64,000 nucleotides of DNA from Brachynemurus nebulosus. Taxonomy: Eukaryota; Arthropoda; Insecta; Neuroptera; Myrmeleontidae. Under the pieces are notes generated by a model. That model was not told where the DNA came from, did not search any database, and saw only the letters and a program-made list of their open reading frames with translations. Position numbers and translations under genes: made by a program. The number at the start of each line of letters is the position of its first letter. Position 1 is the stretch's first letter. The stretch is taken from contig JAPWDM010000007.1 of assembly GCA_035578155.1 (NCBI GenBank), positions 28,370,413 to 28,434,412 of the forward strand, written 5' to 3'. This document shows, piece by piece, positions 14,858 to 26,540 of this stretch.

Positions 14858-17800
14858 CTTCAACGAAAAAAAAAAAAAAATTTTTGAAACTTGTAAACAA
14901 ATTATCGAACAGGAATCACGAATTTAATACGGTGACTGCCACGGTCAAATCACGGTGGTGAGGTCACGAACATGTATGTGAATGTCTGACCTAGCTCACA
15001 TTCTCAGTAATACACTGTAATTCACGGTCATCGCAGGTAGTGATAGATAGGTTTGTACTGGCGCATGAGTGGCCAGAATTATTCCCATCCAATTTTTTTT
15101 TTGTATATAATCTTGTTTTAGGCGAATTTTCGCACAGAAATTGAGCTATTATCAGGTGAAGTAGTCATTCCAGAGCGCAAGAAGGAAAAATAATTTTTTA
15201 TTGGAAAAGTCGTTTTTTCCCAGTTTTCAGGGCCCAGAAATTTCTTGCTATCAGTATTTTTGGGGAAAGAATGGACTAATGGACCAACTAATTTCATTAT
15301 CATAACATACATGGCTTCTCATGGAAATTTATGGAATAGTTACAAGTTGAATTACAAAATTTTGCGATCCTAAGTTTAGTTTTGAAGAAATAACAAGTCT
15401 TGAAAACGACAAAAATATTATCCTTAGTAATTGCTCAAACAATTTCGCTTTAAAAATCTGATTAGATGGTCAGGTGGTAACATGAAAACCGTGCCTAACA
15501 GAAATTGAGCTGTTATCAGGGTGTTACTACAAAGGAGCAGGTGGGGTAGTCTCTGGAGGGTGCAAGAAGGAAAAATGATTTTTTTATCGGAAAGTGGTTT
15601 CTTCCTAGTTCTCAGGGTCCATTTTCGCTATCGGTATTTTTGTGGGAAAATAAACGTTTCATTTCTTCCTTTTTTTTTGCTAATCAGCTGCATTTTTTGG
15701 GGTAAAAATGGACTAGTGAACCAATTAATTTTATTGTCATAACAATAGCTTCTCATGGAAATTCAGTTAAATTACAAAATTTTGCGATCCTAAGGTTGGA
15801 TCGCAAAAATATTACCCTTTCTAATTGCTCAAACAATTTCGGCTTAAAAATTAGGGATGATCGATATTAGAAAAACATCGATGTTGACATCGATGTTAAC
15901 ATCGATTCAAGAGTATCGATATACGATATATATCGAAAGGAAGATATCGATGTTCGAAAACATCGATGTTTATGTAGCAAAATAAACAACCATTATAATC
16001 TATTATTTTATTTATTAAAAATTAACATTGCCAGTATTTATTTGGTACACTTTGCAAAAAAAGTCACTTTGTTAGAAGTTTCCCTTTTAATCTGTTCCTT
16101 TGTTGATACAAATGCTGCCCAACTTTTGAAAAAAAGTCTCTCTGAAGCTGTTGAAGTTACTGTAAAATACAAATATTTAATGGCAATTTTTTTCAAGTTT
16201 GGATAAGTGAACTCTGGGACTTGCCATAAAAGTAATGGATCTTGTTTTAAATCAGCTACAGGACTTTATAAATACTGGATAGCTTAGAGTAATATCGATG
16301 TTTCGATATTATTCTCATAACATCGATGTGTCGATGTTATCGAGGACATAACATCGACGTTTTTATATCGATGTTTTCCCCCTAAACATCGATGTTTTTC
16401 TAACATCGATGAATATCGATCATCCCTATTAAAAATCTGTCTAGGTTGCTGCCAGGTGGTAAGATGGAAACCGTGTCTACAAAACCGATAACTTACCCAC
16501 GGCTAAACCAGTTATGAAACGTCCGATGCATAGCCATGAATTACTGCCAGCTTGAGCAATCACTAACCATCCAGTAACGTATGGTAGCGATGAAAACTGC
16601 ACGGTACGTTTACGTCCAAACCATTCGCTCAACAGTCCGGCCATTAACGCACCAATCGGATTTGAGATCACTCCCAACGAGGCGATCCAACTCGCTGACT
16701 CATTATCGGTGACAATACTATCGTCCACCATCAGTTGTGGTATCAGAATGGCACTGTATCCTTGACTCAATCCGACCATTAAACTGGTCGTGTGCGCACC
16801 AAAACATGCAGCTATCTGAAAACATAATATTAGATTTCATAATAATATTCCGACATAATAAATTATGTAATGTTCAGCTAATATAACTAATCCGAGATGA
16901 AATTTCATATAGTGATTACGACGATACCCGTGGGGTGATTGTGGGACTGCCTCGTGGCGTGTAACGTCACTATGGTTATTTGTAAGGCTGTATATACAAT
17001 CAATGAAATAAGAAATAAGGGGTATGCCATCTAGTGACGTTGAATGAAACTTTAAAACTTAACTGCTGATAGGTAGATGTATTTTGGTATTTTTGTACAT
17101 CATAATTCATGAAAAAGTAACGTTCGTGATGACTTTTTTGTCACTAAGTGAAAAAAATCACGAATTTTGACGTAAAAAAATACCTACATATTTATATCTA
17201 TGACCAGTTACGTTCAAGTTCCATTCAACATCACTAGATGGCATACTCCTTATTTCTTATTCCTTATTTCATTGATTGTGTATACAGCCTAAAGGTGCGG
17301 ATCCACCGAAAAAACATTTGCTTCAATTTTTCAAACAGAATTCTGTTTGAAAATGAACTGACGGTTCGAAACAATATTGTCACAGTTTCAAAATAAAAGT
17401 GGTATTTTTGCGAAGTAAAATATTTGTTTATTATTTTACAAACTAGCCGTACCCGTGACATTGTCATATCTCAAGTTCTAGAAAAGATAGAGACTTAATT
17501 TTTTTTAAATTTTGTTCATAAACATATTGCGCATAAAGTGGAGTATGCTTTTTCCATTTGAACAATTGTAACTATTTTTAAACATTTTTTTTTTAAATAA
17601 AACACTGGGTTTTATAATTTTTAGAAGTTTAGGGTTACAATTTTATAGTTAATTTTTAAAATTACCTGAAACCCACACTCAGCTTTATGGACAGGTCCTT
17701 TAGGAATAAAATAATGAAAAAATATTTAAAAAATATTCTTTATTTTTTGAGATATGGCGTTCCTTGTAAACGCTTAAAAACTTGTGAAAAAGGGCCCTCT

Positions 17801-20800
17801 CCCCCAACAGGGAAGAGTAATGAATGTTTCAAAAACAAAATTTTCTATTTGAAACCCTCCCTAATTTGAAAAAAAATTCAACAAGCAAAATAATCATAAA
17901 TAAAAAAGTTAATTTTTTGTTTCAACTTCCCCCCTTTAAATGCGTTATATTTTAATCTCGAAAGCTGTGAGAAACTCTAGCCGCTAAGACTCTAAGTACC
18001 CTCAAGTTTTCGTACTACATAATTCGTATATTGTTATCAAATATTTAAAAAATATTATTAAATTTCAGTTTTCCTTATCATCAGCGTTTATATATTTTAC
18101 AATTTATAAAATTTATAATAAAGATGCCATTGTTTTAATTTTAGTGCTTATTGATGTCGTTAGTTTGAGCCATTTGAGATAACATCAACGTGACATATGT
18201 ATGTCATATTTACACCCTATACGAGCTAGTTCGTTTTTGATACAGAAATAGTCATTGTTTTCACTGTTTGAGTGACCTTTTTATCAGTTAAACAGGCCAC
18301 GTATGTAATTAATTAAAAATTTTTATGCACCGAACAGTATTATTTAATTAGGAATCAAAATATAAAAATTAGAACTGATAAAATTGTTTCGAACGATTCC
18401 AGATTTAGGCTGGTCGTCCACTGGATGCGAAAACGTGCGAAATTTAATTCGAACGAATACGCATGAAAACGGACAAACGATCCAAACAGTTGTGAAGCTA
18501 TACATCCTCGTTCATTGAAAGAGTGTCGTTCGTCCGTTTCCGTGCGTATAATTGCAACGTGCGAACAAATCCAATTTTGTTTGAATTTTTTCGCGCGAAC
18601 AAGTCCGTTTCATGAGATTTTTATTTTTATTGAGATGAAACTGAAGGTAAATTACAATTATAACCAGGTATCGGATTTCTTTCGGATCAGACAGTTTCGT
18701 CTTTAGCATATGCAGGTATACATATTGCACTCAATGTGACTAAAAGTTCAAAATATTTTCATAAAAACAACGTAGACAAGTTTCATACACACACATACAT
18801 ATGTGTATGAAAATATTATATATTTATACGTATTTTATGTAAACATCCTTTTTTTTCTTTTATTTAATTATTACCTGCACAATTGAAAAGTGCCACTGTA
18901 ATTTTAATTGACTATCAAAAGTATTTTTGTTTATATTATGTATGTGATTTATGTGACATGTCATTTAAATTAAATAAATTCATCTTTTTTTATTGTTTTC
19001 AATTTTGAGAGATAGAAGTATAGTTGCTTGTTAAAAAATTGTTTTTCAATAATAAAAAATCTTAGTAAATACGTACGTCTTAGCTATTATAGTGGACCGT
19101 CTAAATATTCAACAACTTTTCAATATATTTTACAAAAATTTCTCCGATTTTTTGAATTTTCTTACTTTCGTCAAATAAAAAATGCAGTTAGTATTCTAAA
19201 TGGTGAAAAATGTAATTTTTGACCAATTATATTCATTCAAATGTGCATAATTTAATGTAATTTAGTTGCAAAATTTTATTGAAATAAGTACGGTCCTGAC
19301 CTGTCCGAAGAAACCCGGTACCTAATTATAGCTGTGTACCTTTATATATTACGTGCCATAAATTGTTTTCTACGTATTTTTATAGCATCTATTATAGCTT
19401 GAGGAAAAAAAATTAAAAAGAAAAATACTGACGAATATTGGGCTAGTGGACGGACAGCAGACATATCATTTCGCGCACGAACGATAAACGTGCGTAATCG
19501 TCTCAGTCGGATTACGCAGTTGTCCGCAACCAATGGACAACCAGCCATAGGGAGGCAGTTAGCCAGGTTTAGACGGTAAAAAAAAAATGAGTTGTACCAA
19601 ACAAAAAAAATTAATCCAATCATTTTGAAATTTATTTCGTAACATATTTGAAGAGTTTAACACAAAAGACATTTCTGGCTTGATTGGCCGTCGAAGAAAA
19701 AATCTGAAAACGCGATTTCTTGTGCGAGAATAGGAAATAAGAAAAGGGATATTCCATGGTCACGGTTGGGGCGGCACAAAATTAGAAACTGCAATATCCA
19801 CTTTACAAAAAAAATCAACCATTCTCTATTTGATTAATAATTTGAGAACAGGGAAAAACCGCTACATGTTTTATATTCATGCAAACAAAACATATCCTGA
19901 TGAAAATCAAAGTTTATTAATTGTTCAACCCGTAACAGAAATACCATCTAATTTTATTTCCAAATAATATTACGTAACGGTTTTTTCCTGTTCTCAAATT
20001 TTATTAACCCTACAATCATACGTACTCGTCAAATTGACGATCAAACTTGTCTACTTGCTCCAGTACTACAACTTGCAGTAGCCTGCCTGCTCTGAAACTT
20101 TTATCAACTAATTTATTTGTTATGATAACACAGAAAACGTATCAATTTTGTTTATAGTTGCTGTCGTTTTGTTTATATTAAAATAGTGTGCGTCAATTTG
20201 ACGACAATGTATGATTAACGTGTTTTTTTTTTTTTTTGGTATGAATGTTGTAAATGATAATGTGAAAGATGATTACACCTGTTTGACTTATAGCGATGAC
20301 ATAATACTGACGTTTTAATATATTGAATCGAAAACCAAAGAATGCGTTTCAAGTAACTTAATAAAAGATTAACAATTAATTTTGTGGAAAATATTTTAAT
20401 TTTTATTATTTTTTCAGATCTTATTCGAAAGATTATTAACAAATTTTAGAAAATTTCCATATGTGCCTAATGAGGAAATAACTATATAACTACGGAAATA
20501 TTTGTGACCGACGAATTTCACATTCTGTAAAGTCACACATGTCCACCGACTCATAATAGTTCATAAATTAATTATTTGAAAGACATGTCTTACGGTACAA
20601 TTGATGTATTTATCTATTTTTTAATTTTTATAATGAAAATATGCTTTGATAAAAAAATTAATAACTATTTATATTAAAAAATTTTTCCAAATTTTTAAAT
20701 ATTTTGTTCGCTTTTGTAGTATTGTTTTGTCCGTAAAATTCTCCGTAAAAAGTCCATTCGTCAAATTGACGATGATGTATGATTAACGTTTCTCGTAGAT

Positions 20801-23800
20801 CAACGTATGATTCTAGGGTTAATCAAAGATAGAATTGTTAATTTTTTGATAAAGTGAATATTGCAGTTTCTTATTTTATATAAAACTTTGAAAGAAAATT
20901 TCCTTTACAGATGTCCCTCCCATCCGTGAGGATGGAATACCCCAATAAGTAAGAAATTTGAAGATTAATTTACGATAATGTTAGCTGCTGATTACTTTTA
21001 ACGCATTTTATCATCACTTTACATACATTATTACATCATTCCGTTTCTTTATATATGTATGTATTGCAGTTTTTACAATATTATAAAAATTGAAATTAAA
21101 ATTAATTCTTTATCTTGTTTAGAAAAGCAATTTCTAGCGAAATTGTGAGATTCCGAGAGTTATGACGTGTTTCTTTATAATTTATGGCGAACTATACCTT
21201 TTTTTTGTAAATGTGAATTAGCTGTGCGATCATTTTAAGTAATTATCTCATTACAATCCCAGACTAATGTGAATGTTGCTTACACATTTTAACGTGAGTC
21301 CAACACTTAAATATTTTTTCCGTATATTTACGAAAATTGGACTTCAAAATGATGTCTTTTGCTCACGTCCCCCTCCCCATCGCCCCTCGTAAATTTACCT
21401 GTGGCGTTATGTAAATGCTTGTTAGTTTGTGGCACTTTTTACGAGTGATATTACGAACCAAATTATCACGTGATTGACTCTCATAGTAACATTTAAGGCT
21501 TGGAATACCGGTGTCTTTTTATAATACCGGTATTTATTCGGTATTAGCATTTAGAAAACCGGAATTCCGGTATTTCTTCGGTATTTTTTCGGTATTGAAT
21601 GATGGTATAGAAAAAAGGAAAAACCATTAAAAATCATTTAATAAAATTAATTAATAATAATAATAATAATATTAATAACAAACTACATCATCTTTGGATT
21701 TTAAAAATTTAAATAAAAATATTCACAAAAATTTTTAAATAACGGGAAATTTTGGCAAAAAACTAATTATTTTCACGAAAATTGCCAAAAAAACCATGTT
21801 CCGGGCATCGAACGTGTCTGGTTAACGAACTCGTCTAACGGTTTGGGACTTCCAATATTTTCACCAAATTTCGTAAGCGTAAGACATTTCGTTCGAGAGT
21901 TATCGCGCGGACACCTCAAAATAAATTTCTGTCATAGTCCCGGGCTCAAGTCGCGTCATGACAGTGGCTGTAATAGCTGAATTCCATTCTGGAAATTAAA
22001 AATTAAAAAAAAATCCCCAATATTTACACAGAGTAGTAAAAAAATCTTTTCAAGGAATTTTTTAAATGCCATTAGAAAATAATATTAAAATTTAATATTT
22101 AGTAAAATATTATACCCCCATATAATTTTGTATTTTTTTCTAATAGAAAAATACTTAAAAATATTCCAGAATTATGAAAAAATATGAATAAATTTATATC
22201 TGGTCATCTGCACATATGGAAAGCATTAAGCAAAACTAAAGACATTTTAATAAAATTTATGTTGTAAATCTAACGTAAAAAAAAAATATTCAAAATATGT
22301 AATATACAAAGTATTTGATTTTGTTAATACCGAAACTGAAATACCCGTATTTGAAATTTTAATACCGGTTTTACAAAACGTGTAAGAATTTCCGGTATTC
22401 CGGTTTTTCGGTAGTAACAAGCTCTAGTAACATTCGTAGCTGGGTGTATCATGATTTTTAATTGATACTGTATTTTTTTTTTAGATGTAATTGCGTACTT
22501 ATATATAATATATAATAGTAAACATTAATAATATATAGGTACGTGGAATTTATAATTATTTTTTTTTTCGAGTAATTAAATGAGTTACAGAGCGCAAAGT
22601 TTTAGAGACGGATATGTAGCAGCGTTGACGCTTACAAAATCACTCGATCAATAATAGATTTTGATTTTGGCGGCGACTCAAATCGGTTGGGGTTGATACG
22701 GATTGAGATCTGGGTCAGAGTCTCGTACATATCACATTTTTTTAGTCGATTAAGATCAAATGATTGTAACTGACTCACCGTTTACCGACTTGTTGATTAG
22801 TCTGTTTCCGTTACGTAATTGTCGTGCTATGGTAAGTCGCGGAAAAAAAATTTGTGTAGGTTTTGTTACTTATAAATAAATTATAAAAGACATCTTCCTT
22901 TGTATGGGAAATATTCGAGCTGTAATATTATGTACGATTCTTATCATATTAGTCACATTATATAATATTGTACGTACAGTGGTGTAAAAAATAATTATAA
23001 CACATGGAAAAAGTGGATGATAGTCGCGCGAACATCGAACATTTTACAGTAGCGCCGTAGCTACCGTTATTTCGATTGCGATGAAATTCGTAGGGAAGCA
23101 TCTAGGAACCATACCGAATAATTTTTGTAAAAATTTCATCAAAAAAAAAAATCGCATAATTCAGAAGTTATGCCGTTTGGTGCTAGCTGGTGACCAGGTA
23201 TCGGATTTCTTTCGGATCAGACAGTTTCGTCTTTAGCATATGCAGGTATACATATTGCACTCAATGTGACTAAAAGTTCAAAATATTTTCATAAAAACAA
23301 CGTACACAAGTTACATCCACACACATACATATGTGTATCAAAATATTGTTTATACGTATTTTATGTAAACATCCTTTTTTTATTTTATTTATTACCTGCA
23401 CAATTGAAAAGTGCCACTGTAATTTTAATTGACTATCAAAAGTATTTTTTGACAATCAAAAGTATTTTTTGACTATCAAAAGTTTATATTATGTATGTAA
23501 TTTATGTGACATGTCATTTAAATTAAATAAATTCATCTTTTTTTATTGTTTTCAATTTTGAGAAATAGAAGTATAGTTGCTTGTTAAAAATTTGTTTTTC
23601 AATAATAAAAAATCTTAGTAAATACGTACGTCTTAGCTATTATAGTGGACCGTCTAAATATTCAACAACTTTTCAATATATTTTACAAAAATTTTTTCCG
23701 ATTTTTTGAATTTTCTTACTTTCGTCAAATAAAAAATGCTGTTAATATTCTAAATGGTGAAAATAGTAATTTTTGACCAATTATATTCATTCAGATGTGC

Positions 23801-26484
23801 ATAATTTAATGTAATTTAGTTGTAAAATTTTATTGAAATAAGTACGGTCCTGACCTGTCCGAAGAAACCCGGTACCTAATTATTACTGTTATTAGTAATT
23901 ATGGAATATCATAAAGTAACACTCAAATCATTTTAATTTTTTTACTCCGTCACAATTGTTTTGACTATTTCGGTACCTGTGTGTTTACGTATGCCGATAC
24001 GTTTTGTAATTGTAATTTTTAATTACGATCAATTCCTTTCTAAATACAAATCCAAGGCCTTTTTGGTCAACAAGTGATATTTGAAAAATTTTGCTCAATG
24101 TAACTTTTACTCAAAGCTATCGATTTTTGCATTTATAATGGCTTTGTTCACGTTTAAACTTTACCCTAATGACTCAGTTGATACTGAAACGATTAAACAA
24201 TATGTATTTTTTTTCGTTCAGTGGTCGATTTTGGTCATTACGGTTTGTGGTACAGGTTTCCCTGCCGTAACACGGTCGTTAAATTTTTGGAAACGGTTGT
24301 GTTATATGAAATCGTGTTGAACGAGGCTAAAAGTCAGTTTAAAAATGAGAATTACGTTTCGAAAATTGATTAAAATTTAATAATAAAAATAGATTACGAT
24401 TTTTTTTGCAAAAAATATATTACAAAAAATTTGGTGTAATATACCAACTCATAAATTCATCTTAAAAACTCGTCAAGTGGGTGTTTTATACGCATTAAGT
24501 TAAGGCTCCTCAGTGGTTAGTTTTTCTTACCTTTCGGGATAAAATATACGGCATTCAAGTACATTTTTTACCTTAGATAGATGTGTTTGAAAAACGTGGC
24601 TTACACATGAAAAGTGGTTAAAAGAACCTCAATTTCATTTTAAAAGATTTTTTCAACAACGTCTACTTTCCAGCATTTCCCTTAATGATTTAAACCTGAA
24701 TTTTTGGAGAATAGGGACAATTTTCGGTACTGTAAATTACTTTCTGAAACTTTCGAAAATTGTCGTACCTCGAAAATTACCGACACAACTTAGCCGACAT
24801 AATTTTCATTGAGTGTTTCAAATTTTTTGGATCAATAGTTTATTGTAATGGCACAAATTATTTCATAAACAGCTTACGAGTGCTTTTTCGTACGAGGAAA
24901 GTTCCGAGAGGCTTCTTCGGAATCCAAACAAATTTTTTTATCGGAAATATCATGGTCTAGGAAAAACCGTGTTATACAAAGGAGCGTGTTAGAGTGTAAC
25001 CGTGTTATGGGAGAATTATCTGTACTAAACTGTACTTGCATTTGAAATTTTCCGCTTATAATAGAAGTAATTAAATTAATTCAACACGTGAATTGTAAAG
25101 TGTGTATCACACGATTAACTCACATGAAATTGTCTATTGTGATATTGTGAACAAGACTGACAATCCACATAATTGGCGAACAATAGAGGAATAAAATGAT
25201 TACAACACTTAGCCACGTCACGATCAATCACGTGAACTCAAAAATACTCCTGTTGCAGCATTTCGTATAACATCACGAATTTTCGATTAGAAAAATAACT
25301 TTTTCTTGAAAACCCAATCAAAATATATCTTTACCACGGTGTAAAAAAAATTTTCGCTAATTGAGGATGTTTTATTCGAGAGGTATCGTGCTGATACATA
25401 CAGCATAATCTATTTTGTGCGATTTTAAAAAAAAATATCCATTAAGGTGAATCGATCAGTACTGACAAATTTGTGACAAATGAATTACTAAGTCTATTTT
25501 TCTCTCTATAAATAAATATAATTTATGTGTAGAAAAATAAATTAAATTTTATAATACATGTAACAGTATTAATATTTGATTATTATTCAATCTTCTAATT
25601 TGAATAATTTTAAAAGTAATGAATTTGATTCTGGTAGTGACGTGTACGCACACATAATAACTAACACGTACAAAAATATATTATGGGTGTATTAGTATAA
25701 AATGACATTTTTATGGTTTTTTTTTCTATTTATTGCAATAACTAAACGTCCAATATTAAACAAAATAGTTTTTTAATAATTCAAAAACATAAAAGAAAAT
25801 AATTTTCAGTTTTTTAAATCTTAAAGTTGGTTTTTAATGACATAACTTACTTAAATACATACCACTGATTCCCCTCTAATGATTCTTTGGCATTTACTCG
25901 TACGTTAAAAATTTTAACTTTGAAAATTCATTTCTTCTAAACTACACGTCAGAAATTATTCAAAATAGTGTCAGTGAATGCATCATATCTTTCTCTATAA
26001 TATACTAAAATTTCAAATTCTAAACTTGGACAATTTCAAGTGATCGATTCACCTTAAAATGTCCAATAATGTAAATACAAAGCAATAGATAGAAAAAAAT
26101 TGAAACATTAATTTGCGATAAAATTACTAATTGATTGATTTTAAGCATTTAATCAGTACGTGGCATAAGAATATAAGTTACTGCATCAGGTGTATTTATC
26201 GCAGTTTTTATAATATTATATAAATGAAATAAAAATGTGTAAATTAATGCTTTATTTCGTTTAGGAAAGCAACTTTTAAGGAAATTGTGAGGTTTTGAGC
26301 GTTTTTGAGTTACGTATCTTCTATGAAACTTTTTTATGCGGTCCCGATCCACCGCATAAAAACAGTTTTAGCGAATTTTCGAATCGAAAATTCAGCTGTT
26401 ACAGCTACTGTCATGACGCGACTTCAGTCCGGGACTGTAACAGAAATTTTTTTTGAGATAGATAGACACCGGAAATAACATTCA

Positions 26485-26540
<56 letters not shown>

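Larger units (their letters stand above)
15135..16490. repeat. Tandem duplication inside transporter intron (~365-bp unit)
   Basis: Unit 1 (15135-15498) and unit 2 (15499-16480) share, in order, AGAAATTGAGCTRTTATCAG, GCAAGAAGGAAAAAT, GGCTTCTCATGGAAATT-like, ACAAAATTTTGCGATCCTAA, ATTGCTCAAACAATTTC and CAGGTGGTAA. Unit 2 is lengthened by the hAT element at 15852-16428. Confidence 0.75.
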
